A stretch of DNA of 64,000 nucleotides from Straminergon stramineum (taxonomy: Eukaryota; Streptophyta; Bryopsida; Hypnales; Calliergonaceae), in assembly GCA_963920665.1 (NCBI GenBank), contig OY987265.1, forward strand, positions 9,863,001-9,927,000, given 5' to 3'. The position numbers were made by a program, and so were the translations under genes. A model generated the notes under the pieces. The model worked only from the letters and a program-made list of their open reading frames with translations, was not told the origin of the DNA and did not search any database. Of this stretch, positions 46,798 through 60,410 are shown piece after piece (within the stretch, counting starts at the first letter, position 1; every line of letters starts with the position of its first letter).

Positions 46798-49289
46798 TTA
46801 ATTTGCAGCTACCTTGGTTTGAGGAGGATGAAATGCATAGCTTGACAGAGCTAGACCCATAGTAAACTCTCCATAGATCTTTTCAGCTTGGCATTGCTCC
46901 CCTGCAGCTCCCAAGGCAACCAGCACAGGTAGAAAATGATCCGGTTGAGGATGGGCTTTGCGTGCATATGGTGCTTTCTCCCAATCCATGACTTCGTTGT
47001 GCCTGCATCAATCATATTGTATAATTTGTCAGTTTCATGATAAGACTGTTTCCAAAGTGGGAACACATAAAATTAAGAACCCTAAAGGGCCTGAATGGTC
47101 AGAAGTGGTCACTTGTGTATCAATAGGAGCTCGAAGGAATCATGTAAGAAGTCTAAACGGAGGTAGCAAAATATACCAAGATGTACTACAATTGGCTATG
47201 AGCTTCCAAAGTGAACTTTATAGTACTAATTCAGGTACGACCGGGTTGGTGGCATAAAAATCTTTGTTTCAAAACCATGAGGTACTATTCAGGGAGAATT
47301 TGTGAACTCATTAACAACCTATTCAAGGTATGTCAAAAAACGAGCAACATTATTATCCCCACCAATGCAATGTCATTGGCAGCTTTGATGAACCTAGTCA
47401 CCACTCAAATCCTCTCTTATAAGAAAATTCATATCTTTGCCAATATTTTTATAGATATTATCTGCCTCAATTTCATCAAACTGGTCACAGCAAAAGGTTT
47501 CTGTTTTGAAAGACTCAAATATTCCTTTGGATGAATGAGAAATGTGAACAAGACATAACCCTGAAGGCTGTGCAGTCATCACCGGAACACGGACTTCAGA
47601 GCTCTTAGAAGTTATAAAATCCTTGTCCAGAATTCCAGGGAGGCATCACATCCTCCAAGGAGATATCACAGAAAGCCTGGGTTATAAATATCACGAAAGT
47701 TCCAATAGCATGAGAGTTCCATAGACTGACTTACTTGTTGTTCAATAGCACATCCTCCAACCAACCGTCGAAAGCCTTCGCCCAAACAGTTGGCTCTGTT
47801 TGAGAAAAGTTTATCTCCCTCAAATTGTGCACGGAAGTGCCAGAGGCGAAGATCAACACTCCTTCGTCTCTGAGGGGGGCAAGGGCCCGACCCATCTCAT
47901 AATGATGTTTTCCATCTTTGCTGCTCTGAATGGAGAGCTGGAAAGTGGGAATGTCAGCGTTGGGATACATGAGCATGAGCGGTGTCCATGCTCCGTGGTC
48001 AAGCCCTCTTTTGCTGTCCTCAATCACGGTCTTGAAACCTGCACCTTGAAGCAAAGATTTCACTCGCCGTGCAACATCTGGAGCTCCTGGAGGCGTGTAT
48101 TGCAACTGCCACAGAGCATCAAAAAGCAAGCAACCGTAAGCAATTCTACATAACCATTTTAAGCAGATTATTAAAAAACCTTGGAATCAACCATGACGCC
48201 CATTTTCCCATTCTCTTCACATAGATACAAGCGAGGAAGCGTTGTGAGATGTTTAAAAAAAAATCCATAATGCACATGGCGGCAAAGGAATGGATTCATG
48301 ATGCATAAGTTAGTCGGTGTAATTAAACAAAGTGCACGGCTTTAAATCCACGGAATCTTATGAGTGCCATGCATCATGAAATCTATCACATATTTAAGTC
48401 ATCGACAGAGAACAATACATGATGAATTGAATAAACTGAGCATATGGTTTACGAAGGGAACTCACTTGATAAAGTTCGCGAGGGAAGTTATAAAAGTCAT
48501 GAATAGTGTCGTTCTTGCTGACAACACTAACTGACGGCTCTTGAGTATCCCAATGAGCTGAAATCGCGAGAATAGCCTTCGGCCTAATCCAAAATCATAA
48601 TACACCTTGAAATCATTTACCATTCTAATAGAGCACTTTCCGACTCCTTTACGAACTCCACAAAATCACATCAATGACCCCTCGAATCATCAATCAAATC
48701 ACTACTGTCAGCAGGAAGGCGAAGACACACCCGATAATCTATCCAGTTTCTGAGAATCAAGCTCTTTCGCCTGAAACAAACACTTGTTGAATCTACATTT
48801 GGGAAAAAGTTATTAACTGAAATTTGAGTCCCCATTTCAAGATACAGTCACCGCAACCCGTGTGAATGCCCTTGAAATGCAATTTACATCTGGAGGTTAA
48901 AATTCAAGAAAAATGTCAAATATCTAAGAAATGATTTGATGATTAAGGGTCATAATGATTCACGTTTATGATCTCCCTGAAAGACCAATTGCAGTAAGAC
49001 CAAGTCTGTTGCACGCCATTCTAAGACTTACTTATGAAGAGAGATGATATATAATCCTGCTACGGACTGCATTATCCCCTAAAATTTAAGTCTAATGCGC
49101 TCACTCACTATAAACTTTGCTTTACCCAGCTCAGTCACCATCTGACAAAAGAACTTGCAGCCAGTTATACCTTGTGGGGAAATGTTTCGTCCAATTGGCG
49201 AAGAAATTCCGCACGGGCATATCCTCGATGGGCATCATAGGAGACCCGTGTGACACATAGAAAGTACTCAAAGGACCCGCATCTGCCAT
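46798..49289 (-). CDS. DODA: DODA/LigB-type extradiol ring-cleavage dioxygenase, about 270 aa
   Basis: Minus-strand exons 49289-49171, 48583-48466, 48105-47735 and 47002-46798 join in phase to 270 residues plus TAA. Family blocks in order are STFYVSHGSPMMPIED, PKAILAISAHWDTQEPSVSV, QYTPPGAPDVARRVK, RGLDHGAWTPLMLMYP, GVLIFASGTSVHNLRE and KAPYARKAHPQPDHFLPVLV. The metal-site histidines in SHGSP, SAHWD, LDHG and VHN are all present. Class III extradiol dioxygenases use Fe(II) to open catechol rings; the plant members act on DOPA or other catecholic phenols, and betalain synthesis is a caryophyllid speciality, so the substrate here is open. The frame extends to Met 49373, but Met 49289 matches the family length; the acceptor ccggcag at about 49370 suggests the upstream part is leader. 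Exon 1 joins exon 2 as TR|PKAI. The enzyme is probably cytosolic, as no transit signal is seen. Confidence 0.92.
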
Positions 49290-50879
49290 GCTTCCCTCTT
49301 CGAGTGGTTTACCTGTTGTAGCCAAACCAGACTGCGTTTTTGTCTGCGGATTGACGAACCACTGCCGGAACAATCACGACAGCAAGTCAGTACATGGGAA
49401 TGGAAGTCATATTACCATTGCAGCATATATATTCCAGAAGCCAGAGAGGTAACAGAGGATGAGTAAACAGGAAGGCAAGACAAATCAGGTAAGCAGGTTC
49501 AAGTACGGAAAAGAGATAGACGAGAGCAGAAACGTGCATACTAAATGTATGCTTTTGGATATAGTTTGAGATTTACGTGCCTGGATTACAACATGAAATA
49601 GTGGTATTTTTCTCGTGCAATAATAGAAAGATCTAAAGTCACAAGATGCTAAAGAACTTGGTTCGTATGTAATAAAGAGGACCCAGAGGCGGAAACCCAA
49701 CCTACTATAGGTTTTCTTTCTTCCAGACCTAATGTTTGCAAGACCACCATCCCGGCTTCAGGTTGTTCTGTGACAACCCTCTTAAAATCACAAACCCTGA
49801 GGAATCTGTGATAAACTCAAAACAGCTGCTGCTGGGCTGTGTAACTTACATCGTTCTCCTTAAGGCCCATTCGCATATGGTGTTAGAAATGGAATTACTA
49901 AGGGTATTGGGGATGAATTTAGATACGCTTTGGACGAGATTCACTTCACAAACATGATTCCTAAAAGCATGTGCAAATGGACCTCACGGTCAAATCGATA
50001 CCCAAAAGGGATTGAAATCCTTGACATTCGTTTATTTCAAGTACGCTAGGATTCTCTAGGACGAATAGAACGCCGGGTCTGCACAGCAGGTCCTCTATAC
50101 GACTCCTGACCCAAACCCTTTTCTCTCTTTACATTAAAAAGGCAGTAACTTTCTAGATTGGCGACTGCAGCAGACAGTCCACCCCGACTTCATACAAAAA
50201 GCCTAAGCGTACACCTAAAAAGACATCCGGAATTTCCCACACATGCTATAGTGTTATATTTTGAAATTTTCCCCTCCAATTGACCTTCGATTAACCGATT
50301 TCTGCTCTCGTTAATAGAACCGCTATCTTAATTTTATAATCGAAACCTTAAGTGATTAACGAAATAGTAATTTTCTACAGCATTCATACAGGTAATAAGG
50401 CTATAAAACCAAAAAAACACTAATCACAATTCTCTCATATTTCTCTTCCACCGCACAACCTGAACACTTCTTCGAAATCAGCACAATTTCTTAAATCAAT
50501 CTCACTAGAATCCATTTCAGCTAGAATTCAAATTGAATGGAGAGGGAATTCAACCATGAAATTGTTTTAAATAACGAACCTGCTTCAAGCGAGCGACACC
50601 GAACATGAGAAAAAGATTTCTGCAATCACATATCTCAGTTCATTGTCAACAAAGTCCAAAATCGCCCCATTTTCAAAACCAATGCAGACAAGTAACAGAA
50701 CCCATAATCCACTGAAGAAAAGAAAAGAAGAATCGATCAATGATTAATATGCCTTCAATAGATTCACACATCAACCGATCCTCCACAATCAACACAACAA
50801 ACGCCAGGATTCATTAATTCAACTCCAAGTACTTAAAAGAAAAACTTGAAAACCACAGAAGGAGAGATCAAATCAGGTA

Positions 50880-50970
50880 CCGTATTGCAAAATCGGTCAG
50901 CGCCTGAACACACAATACTACGAATAGTTGGATCCCAGAGATGGAGTGCCAAAATCCCGAAGTTTAAATA
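50880..50970 (-). promoter_or_regulatory. Putative core promoter and untranslated first exon of the dioxygenase gene
   Basis: Read on the minus strand, TATTTAAA (50963-50970) is followed after about 30 bases by pyrimidine-rich sequence and then by a donor-like tacg|GTACCT near 50881. An acceptor ccggcag| at about 49370 opens the exon with the start codon. The inferred structure is a short untranslated exon and a leader intron of about 1.5 kb. Not proven without transcript data. Confidence 0.35.
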
Positions 50971-53900
50971 CACAGAAAAGAGAAGAGATCGGCCCAATCC
51001 CGCCAGTAAGATGGCTTGTGGAGACTTCGGAGAAACCATCACTCGAGGGGATGTTTTTCATCCAATCGTATGTTTCCCATTCAGTAGGTTGCTTCCAGGG
51101 CAGTTTCCTCTTGAGAAATCTGACTGTGGTTATCTATTTTTTCAACCAATGCGGTAACCGTGGTTGAGTACATGGTGAAGTTGTTGCTGCTCCAGCAGCT
51201 TCCTTTCGCTGTACCCATCAAAATATGCAATCAGGCCCGAAATGACCTTAACCCTTAAAGGATGTAAGGATGTTGGCATTGCTCATACTATGCAGATACT
51301 GTTGCAACTTTTGAATACGAAGGCCATTTGCATGTGGTAAAAATTGTTTTTAGAGCGCAATTTTTTTGGTAAGATTGCTTGGGAATGCACCCTTGCTTTG
51401 CGGTTTTCACGGGATTTTCTGCGACAGAATTGTGCAAGGAAAAAAATTCCGTATACAAGGACTGTGGAAGAGCATGGCAGTTCAATGCATACAGTCCACT
51501 TCCCAATTGACGGACGTCCGACTTCCACGGGGAAAAGAACTAAAGGACATGAAAAACGTAACCTACAATACAAGTTGCCACTGACATTTTGCACATCGAA
51601 ATCTTTAGCGATGGAACCTTGTCTTCGTCTCCAGGTTTGTAATCAGTTGCAGATTCAATTTAACAGTTGTAACCCAATCAGACCAAAGCACCGAACCTTA
51701 CTATTTTGTAATTGTCCTTCAAATCAAGATTCTCTCTCTGAACGAGTTCGTTAGCCTTATGTTTGTACAGTACTTGAATCAAGCGTCAGTGTTGAGTACC
51801 ATAACCTTATTGCTCAACCCTGAAGTGACATGAAATGGAATCCCTGGTACCTTGTTTTGCAAAGTTGAGCTCAATTTGTGTAGGTCGCAACCTTTGTGAT
51901 CGTTTGTTGACTAGCGTAATGTTTGTCAAAATGTACAAAATAGGGAGGGAGCGAGTCAACGACATCGGAGGTTAGAAAGACGCTACTACCATTCTTGGAG
52001 AATCTAGGAGCGCAATACAAGGAGAGTCTGGTAGAGGTGCTGCTAAGCTTCCCAAACCCTCCCTCAGTGAAGAAGAAAATTTTAGGTTTGCAATCCTCGA
52101 GGGACACATTCTTCATTTTGGCCCTAATAAGTACTTTTAGTTCCTTGAATCCCCTCTTGGTTTCGTGACCAAAAACACTGTGTCACTCTGACTCTGTATG
52201 CTTTTTCACACATAAATCCGTGCTGAGCTGATAAAACAAAAGTTGCCTGCACTAGTACAGGAGCTGGATCGAATGACCTTGAGATTACTGCTTCCCTGGA
52301 AAAGCAAAATACAAACAAGCCGCAGAATCTGCAGGGAGTTCTAGCAAAGCTCATATTGATAACCCACTACCATTGCGAGCAAACACAATTCAATTCGAAA
52401 AGAGATAGCAAAGGAAAAACACATCAAAGTCAATGAAATTCATGGCTCTACAACGTCATTCAACAAAGAACAATAGTCTCCCCTAATTCTAATTCCAATT
52501 CCAACTCCAATTTCAATTTCACGGACACAATCAATCCCTACAACAACACCTGGAGAAATGCGACTGAACTAATCAAGAAGTTGGATGATCTGCAACTGGT
52601 TTGTTGTGCGAAAACGGAACACAGGCTACGGAGAATGACTGAAGCTGTGCTAGCTGCTGTGAGTACCTCAAAAAGGAGCACTCTTGTAAATTTCGGATTC
52701 TAATGCAGCAAAGAGAGGTGTCGCAGTCCCACCATGTGATTCACGATCTCGTCCCAGTGTGCCCATCAACCACCGATGCCAGTCTCGGAGCTCAGGTATA
52801 ACGTGGACGAGTTGTAACACTGCTGGTCCAGTGGTCCGGATGCACCCCCCAACTACTAGTGACCGGCTACGCCTGTTGAAGAATGATTGTATGTGGCACA
52901 ACGTACCTCCACGCAATTTTGAGTTAACAGCTACGTATAGCCTCAAATACACATAAATGACCATTCTTGCAAGTAGGGATAATGCATACTTCAACCAATT
53001 TGTTTTTTTTAAAACCCAAAATTTTCTCCCTAATTTTGCCCCCAATCTTGTGGTTGAATGTATTTTCATTGAATACAAATGAGGCCTTTGTAATTGAAGA
53101 ATATGAGTTTCAATACGCCATTCTTGGTCACAACATCGTTAAGGGGTTAAACTACCCTCAGTGATGACCAAGTGATACTATGATAGGGACTTCCGATGGA
53201 ACCCACGAGGTTCCCAATTCAACTCCGCATGTTGATATTGTTCACATGGGGGCTCCCCATATTGTGAGAGCTTTGTTCGCATGGGAAGGGGGGTTGTTCC
53301 TCCACTTGGTCATGTCAGGGATTGGTCTATGGTTTGCCATGGTTTTGTCATATTAGTCCTTGTTGCGGTCCTTGAAGGCCATATGTATAAAAAAAATATG
53401 TAATCAAATATACAACTTGCTAGCTTGCTAAGGTAGAAGCACCCAAATGTAACGAGTCATTCTTTGACACCCAAAAAACTACCTAAAGCTAAGTGCAAAT
53501 GGACCCAAAGTAGATAGATGGGGTTCTAAGAAGTTGTCACTCTCCTAAAAAGTAGTCAATCACTCGCCCATAATTCAAGCTTATAGTGTGTCGCTTCAGG
53601 GTGTTTGTGTGCCCACTTTGATCTTAGTCTAGTGTCCACAATAGGTGCATCTATGAAGTTTTTTCCAACAATTCGTATAATATTCATACAAGCTCGGAAA
53701 AGTGTAAAACCAATTTTGTTAGTTTCCTAAACCATTTCCTAGCACTTGCACATCATGTTTCTCTCTTGGCACCTTCAAGATCAAGAGATCCGGAGTAAGT
53801 GTCACATTTTGGTGCTTTTATTTTAGATCATACAGAATAGAAGGTAAGCCATCTTCTATGTGCCACATTATAGTGCACATTTCAAATTTTAAGATGTACT

Positions 53901-54395
53901 CTACCATAGTTTTAGGGTTGGTGGAAAATTATTTTAAGAATGGAGGCCCAAAATATGAGGCAATTACTTCTTTTTTTTAATTGTATGGTGAAAAAAATAA
54001 TATTGGGAAAAAAAATATGTTTTTAACATCTACCTAAACTTCCTTTTCAAAAAAAATAATTCTTCAGCAGAGAGGTGTTGACCCTGTCCTTCACTTACAG
54101 TATTGATACATATTGATAGAAATAGGGTTAGTGGCTTACTTTATTAACTAGCAAGAAAATGAGAGTGACATTCTTCTTCTTGTTTTCTTCTCATCAAGGA
54201 ATTTTAGAGGAAAATTCAACTCAACTGTGACCTTTATAAACTATGGAGAAGGTTTTAAGAAGAAAACTGTCTTGTCTTGCTTTTAATGTTTTAAAATAAG
54301 ACTTGGTGTAGGATTGTGAATAAAGGGACTCTTGATTCATGCTGGGCCACAAAATAAGGAATGGAGATTTTTTTGTAAGAAGATTTTTATATCAT
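50971..54395. other. Spacer with unassigned open frames
   Basis: The part at 51.0-53.1 kb has higher GC and several open frames (51344-51754 +, 51871-52116 -, 52124-52354 -, 52668-53078 -). None shows a domain, and none could be chained into a convincing gene. It may hold a non-coding transcript or promoter DNA. After about 53.4 kb it is AT-rich without recognisable content. Confidence 0.3.
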
Positions 54396-55318
54396 TTAAT
54401 CCCTAAAGTCCTTAGTTCATCTTTTTCTAAAAAACCACAAAGAAATGCCATTTTGAATGCAAAAGACAAAAATTTTAGACATTTCTTTCTTTTTCATAAT
54501 TATCCAACTATAGAATCTTGGACTAGACTAGTATGAGAATATATGGTAGAAATTTCAAAAACTTTGACTATATCAATCACAAGATACAAGCATTTAAAGT
54601 GAAGAAAACAAGTATTTTGCTCCTAGTCTAACTAGATCATTAGGCTTGAATCCTCTTATCTTAAAAAATTTTGTACTAAAGATTGTGAATTAATTTTTTT
54701 TTATGTTGAAGAATTGAGTTGAGAGTTCAAGAAAAAAAATTCAACCCCCTTCCCATGATTTTCATTCTTTAAGAAAATGTGAAGTTGAAGTAGGTACAAC
54801 ATAAAAGAAAAAACTAAATTGTTGATAGCAATAAGATGGAATTGAAATACAAGTAATACCTAAACTTAGAGTGAAAACTAAACCATATGCAACTTCTTTT
54901 GGGAAAAATTGTTAAAATTGAGTTTAAAAACGGATCCAATACTTTATTTTCTCAAGAATTTGCTAAAATTGACTACAAAATAAAATGATTCATAACTTTC
55001 ACATTACAAATCCAAATAGAGTGAATCAAACCTTTTCACAAAGACAAAAATATTATCTATAAGAAATAAAATTTTGAAAACATTATTTCAAGTTCTTGTG
55101 GATTTCTTTATTGCCTACCCCTGCATGTTTTGGACTTATTGTGGCATAACTTTTGCATACAAACACCAATTGAAATAAAATTACATTTTCAAAAAGCTAA
55201 TTGCTTTTCCTACATTGAAGAAAAGTTTCACAAAATCTTGCCAAAAATTGAGATCATAGGTACCAATCCAAACCTTCAAGAGTCTTGTGAGGGGGACTCT
55301 TGGGACTTTAGGGGTAAA
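54396..55318. mobile_element. TTAA-type element, ~920 bp
   Basis: The left end is TTAA-TCCCTAAAGTCC; the right end is GGGACTTTAGGGG with the flanking TTAA mutated to TAAA. The interior core gactagtatgagaatatatg followed by aatttcaaaaactttgac aligns with gactactatgggaatatgtg and aatttcagaaactttaac in the 59.8 kb copy. Non-coding. Confidence 0.6.
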
Positions 55319-55539
55319 AAGTTCACAAAAAAAATCTAGGTCCCAGAATGAAAATTAATCTTCACTTTACCCCTGAAATATATATTTGTAATCAAATTTG
55401 TGGTTTTCAAGGACACAAGGCAATTTGAATCGCTATCATTGGTCCTAAAACATACATCATGACTTTGTTAATTTCTTAGTTGAGTTTTATGCAAAATGAT
55501 GTCAAAAGAGTTCCAAAAGAGTGTCAAACATATGTCCTT

Positions 55540-56458
55540 TTAACCCACAAGAGTCCCTAGCATTTGGGCTTTTAAATTATTATTGCTTTTGAATTGTTAT
55601 AGGTCTAGATGTCACTAAGGTGTAGAAATCTCAACTGCAAAGTCTCGTATTGTACATATTATAGATGATGTGAATCAAATTTGGGATCATTTAGTCACAT
55701 AGATTGCAAGATTATAATGTTTTAGTGTTAAAAAAGGATGCTAAAATTTTCCTAGCAACACCTTGTAGGTGAAATTCTATTTCTAAATCTACTCAAATGA
55801 AAAAACTTGAAACTATAAAGTACTTCAAATCTAGCATATAAATACATTCATTTGGTGAAAAAATATCATTCAAATTACCCATTGTGTCTACAAAATGCTT
55901 CTCAAACACTTATAATAACTTCTTGGATTGATATAAAATTTCAATCACAAACTAGACTAGTATGCACAACTCCCCATTAATTTTTTTATTGAAAGTGGAC
56001 ACCATATGAAAATAAAACAAACCACCAAAGTTCATTGTAATTAAAAAATTTCCAAATTTTGAACTTTGAATGGCTCCCAAACATTCAAAACAATTTGGAT
56101 TGACATGAAATTTTGACCACAATAACTAAAGTAGATTTCAAGGGAAATCTGATCCAACAAATGTTATTGAAAACAAACATTTTATGAAGGAGATCCAAGC
56201 CTCCAAAGTTGCGGCCATCAAATTAGAGTTTGAACTCAAATTGAACTCGTGAACTTGGAATGACTCTCAAAATATCTATACATCTTAGATTGATATGAAA
56301 ATTTTACCACATTAAGTAAAAAAGACAATACATATTTTTGACAAGTTTTTCTTAAATTTAGACATTAGATCATTTAGATGTAAAAATTATAGCATTTTGA
56401 ATTGAACTTCCAATCTATGTGGGGACACTTTTGGTCACCTAGGGTGCTTATGGGTTAA
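55540..56458. mobile_element. Diverged TTAA-type element, ~919 bp
   Basis: Bounded by TTAA-CCCACAAGAGTCCCTAG and CTAGGGTGCTTATGGG-TTAA. The interior has agattgcaagattataatg, the family core. The ends are only partly complementary, so this is an old copy. Non-coding. Confidence 0.5.
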
Positions 56459-56923
56459 TGGAAGTGAACAAAGGAGTGACTTCACTCTTTGGGGCCTAAA
56501 AATCCATTGTGATTAACAATGTTAAAATAACTCATGATTGTGTAGAAATGAATCTAAAGTCACATAACTTACATAAAACCAAAAAAATGATTGTAGTATC
56601 TTAAGAAAAGCTCAAGTATGCATCATTCCTCTAATTTTTTGTAAGGAACCAACTTTTTGAGTGTAATGTTGATATTAAGCAACCAAAGTTGACAAAAATT
56701 GTAGAAAAGAATCAATTATAATGGAATTTTTTAATAGTATTCAAGATACCTTTAATGAGTCTTCCACATTTATTTTATTTAATTTTTGTGTCCAATGAAC
56801 TTTTGGTTACATTTAATCATATAAAACCTTAGGTTTAATGCTATAAGATTTATCATTACTAATTATCACGAGAAGACATTGAAACTACCACAAAGACTTT
56901 TAACATTTGGATATTAAAATGAA

Positions 56924-57784
56924 TCATACATCTTCATCATCATCTCCATCTTCATTATCATCTCCATCTTCATCATCAAACTCAACACCCTCTAGTTTGT
57001 TTGCAAATTTCCTTTCATCCTCAAATGGTCTTCTATGATCATGTGACGATGGTTTGATTAAATGTAAAATGTCACTATCCTCTTCTTTGTTCCATCTTGG
57101 AGCATGCTCATATGATTTGTCTACATTCATTTTATGTCTTCCAGAATTTAATGGATCCCCTATTCGTTTATGCCCTCGAATGTCCCAAAAGAATGCAAAA
57201 TTATATTGACCATTCATAGTACTATAGTCACCAAATACGTGGTAAATGCCATCATTACCAAGTATCCAATAGCACTTGTTACACATGCGACCATGTGCAA
57301 TAGCAACCTTTTCTAAACTTGATGGAGTCCCTTGTGACATATATGGTGGATACATAATATTTGTCCAAGCTCGAAAGTGCTTGGAAATAGATTTTTTTCA
57401 TTTTTTAGTATAAGCACCCTCATCAATAGATGTCACAGAACAATCCCAATACAAATTTGATAGTCTATCAAATTTTATCTCATATTCATCCATTGGTTCA
57501 AATTCAGGATTTCTTTTCACATGTTCCCTATGGTTCCAACAAATAATAGCAAATGGCCTTCTAGAAACATTTTGAATATTTATTACACCACGTCTATTTG
57601 GTATTCTTTCATCATCTACTTCCATTGAATCATCTTCAATAGAATTATCATCCTCACACATAATTCCTTTTCCTTTTCTGTCTAAGTTATTTGGTCCTTT
57701 TAATGGTGAAGATAAAACTTGTGTGAAAGTGATTGACAACAAAATAAAAGTTGTAATCTTTATTATACAAGTGAAGAAGTGCAT
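56924..57784 (-). pseudogene. S1/SPH-like secreted protein interrupted by one in-frame TGA
   Basis: Two minus-strand frames, 57784-57398 and 57355-56924, are in the same reading frame and separated only by a TGA plus 14 codons (KKSISKHFRAWTNI). Together they would give about 285 residues. The first begins with a clear signal peptide (MHFFTCIIKITTFILLSITF). VINIQNVSRRPFAIICWNH, then LYWDCSV and CNKCYWILGNDGIYHVF follow the plan of plant self-incompatibility S1-type proteins (SPH family), with the four expected cysteines (ICW, DC, CNKC). Two parts are unlike the family: a ~60-residue spacer rich in acidic residues before the core, and an Asp/Glu-rich tail (DDEDGDDNEDGDDDEDV). The stop makes it a likely recent pseudogene; a sequencing error or stop-codon readthrough are alternatives. 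No intron fits around the stop. Confidence 0.6.
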
Positions 57785-59838
57785 TTTACAGCACTAAAGA
57801 CCAATGCATTTTCACTTGTACATATTCTGCATGCATATTATTTCAAAGGCATTATAAAATGGATTCCATTTAAATTAAAAAATCATGCACAAGGGCATCT
57901 TGCCATTAAATTTCTCATGAGTTTAATTCACAACTAGAGAAACTTTTCAATCTATCTGAAACCTAGCTTCTATTCTTAGAAGCAAATTGTATTTTTATTA
58001 TATGAGACAAATATAAGAAATAGTATAGCAATCCCTTTATTTTCTAAGTCATTATGACCAGTGATTCAATAAAGAATGAATATAAAAAAAATGCAAAATT
58101 TTAGAAAATTATTTTTAAATGCCAACGGTCAAATTAATTTTTATTATATCTATTATTCAAAACTATTATATTTCATTCATTCATAGTTAGAAAAATGAAG
58201 AAAATCAAATATATGTTATATAAGTCATCAAGTGATATCCATAGAGCTAATCATTAAATTCATTCAAACAATATTGAAGATAGTATGAGCTTATTAAATT
58301 CAAAATCCTATAAAAAGAATAGTTGTCTAAATAGTCACATTTAACTTCTTTTACTGCACCATGCAAGACATTGTATACATATTGTAGTCATTGAAATAGA
58401 ATCATTAATGAAATCTAAAATAAACCTAAAATGAAATTTTAATACAAAATTCAACATATCAAAAATGAAATTGAATTACTATATTGTAGGCTTGACAATG
58501 CATTCATAAAGAACTTATGTTGATCAATAAAACCTATAGTGAAGGCAACATGAGATTTAATTCTATAATTTACTTTCTATTAATAAATCCATTATTAACA
58601 TTGCTCTTAAATCTTATAAATGTCATATGCATTTTAAAGGACATGACAAGATCTTTCTAAAGAGCCTAAAGGTCACTTCATATAGTTGAGAGGTTGTCAA
58701 TTAGAGACCAAAAGTTGTTTCATGTATTTCTTTAAACAAAAAGTTCTTTATTGGAAATGAACTTTTTGGTTCCTTTGAAATACCATCAATTGTACCCAAA
58801 GTCCATTTATTACAAGTCTTGTGTATAATTGGTAATCTTAACTAAAATGAAATCTAGCTTGTACACCTAAAAAATAAAAAATTTAATTTAATTAATTCAA
58901 AATTTAAATATGTATTAGAAATAATTTATTTCCTTATTCCAAATTCTTATATAAAGAATTCACCAATAAATAAAAATTCAAAATGATCATAGGCACGTAT
59001 TCTATAAAAAAAACACAAAAAGGAAGAAGTAAATTAATTTAAAACTTAAAACATTAATATTAAAAAATTCTGAAGATAAAAATTTAATCTTCTATATTTT
59101 TCCATTTAAAATTAATCATCATTCATAGTTTAGAAAATAGCAAAGTCACATGGGTCCTATAGTAACTCCTCAAGGACTAAGGAGTAGTCTATGTTTCCAA
59201 AATTGTGGAGCTGTATTATAAAATGCAACTTAGAATAATATTTAAATGGTGCCTTACAAAAAGTAGTTGTAAAATATGATTCATAGATTGTATGTATATG
59301 TAATATTAGATCAACTTGTATGCAAACCAATATTTTCCAATAAAATTTTAAGCAAAAAATTATAAACTTCTTCTAAAATTGATTGTAGCTTGAATATATT
59401 TTTATTTTCATACTATTTTATTTTCTTGAAGTTCTATTCCTAGTTATTTTTGGAGATTTAAAAAAAAATTTATTCATAAAGGGTCAATTTCTGAACAAAA
59501 TAGGGTGTTAGTTGAGGCCAAGTCTACTATTACTTGTTACATAATAGAATATTTGCAAAGAAAAGGCTTCAAAATCTATATCATACAAATGTTAGAGAAC
59601 TAACACTGACAAGAATCTTCCAAAAATCAATGGATGGAAAAATTCATTCTTATGTGCTTAGGATGTGCTTGTATTCATTTGTTTCTCAAACTTTGAACAT
59701 TTGATCTTGTAGAGGTTCAAAGCAAAAGTGTAATATTAGTGATGACCTCTAGGTGTGAAAAAACATGATAGAAGCCAAAACTATAGCATAAATTTTGAGG
59801 CCACACAACTAAAGCCATCAAAGGAAGTCTCAAGACCA
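57785..59838. other. Very AT-rich spacer; nothing recognised
   Basis: No ORF, RNA gene or clear transposon end was found. Poly-A/T runs and short imperfect repeats dominate. It includes the upstream region of the S1-like gene, but no core promoter could be chosen with confidence in such AT-rich DNA. Confidence 0.4.
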
Positions 59839-60410
59839 TTAACCCCTAAAGGACGAGGCACATTTTGGACACAAGCTGTGAAAAATTGCCACTTCTTAGA
59901 ACAGTAAGAAAAAAATGAAAAAAAAATGTTTTTTTTCAAAATTCAACCGTACAAATTTGTACTAGACTACTATGGGAATATGTGGAAAAAATTTCAGAAA
60001 CTTTAACCGCACGGATTGAAAGATTATAACATTCGAAGTTAGAAGAAAAAGTTTTTTTTGACCCTGCCCAACAGGGCCAACAGACTTTAACTCCTGTAAA
60101 AGTGAGATTTTTACACTATACATGGTTAGTTTTTTTTACATTTTTATCTGAAATCATGTAGATTACATACCTGTAAAATTTCAGAAGTAAAGGAGGAGTT
60201 TTGCAAAATCTGCCCGATTAAAAAAAAAGTTCGGGGCAGCATAACTTTTGATCCGGGCATCTGATCGAAAAAAAATTATATTCCCACGTAGGGGGTACAT
60301 GTTTACACCTTGTATCAAAAATTTGTGAACATCCAACCAAAATTGACTTCATAGGAACCTACCCGGATTTCGATTGTCCGTTCAACGGACAATTGTCCTT
60401 TAGGGGTTAA
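59839..60410. mobile_element. Best-preserved larger TTAA-type element, 572 bp
   Basis: Bounded by TTAA on both sides with inverted ends CCCCTAAAGGAC and GTCCTTTAGGGG. Unlike the AT-rich surroundings it retains CpG-containing words (gatccgggcatctgatcg, aacctacccggatttcg), which suggests it is the youngest copy. A 21-bp palindrome of 10-bp arms (attgtccgtt-c-aacggacaat) sits at 60373-60393 just inside the right end. No transposase frame. Confidence 0.75.

Noticed and set aside
48727..48771. Possible extra dioxygenase exon (AKELDSQKLDRLSG) between exons 1 and 2
   Set aside because: It has acceptor- and donor-like ends, but exon 1 (phase 2) joins exon 2 directly to give TRPKAILAISAHW, as in the family, while including this piece breaks the phase.
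49731..50600. Possible gene in the region upstream of the dioxygenase
   Set aside because: Frames are short; the stretch is better explained as the inferred leader intron.
51247..53148. Possible 1.9 kb TTAA element (TTAACCCTTAAAGGATG ... aaggggTTAA)
   Set aside because: The two ends match poorly and the sequence between resembles ordinary single-copy DNA with no transposase; chance is likely.
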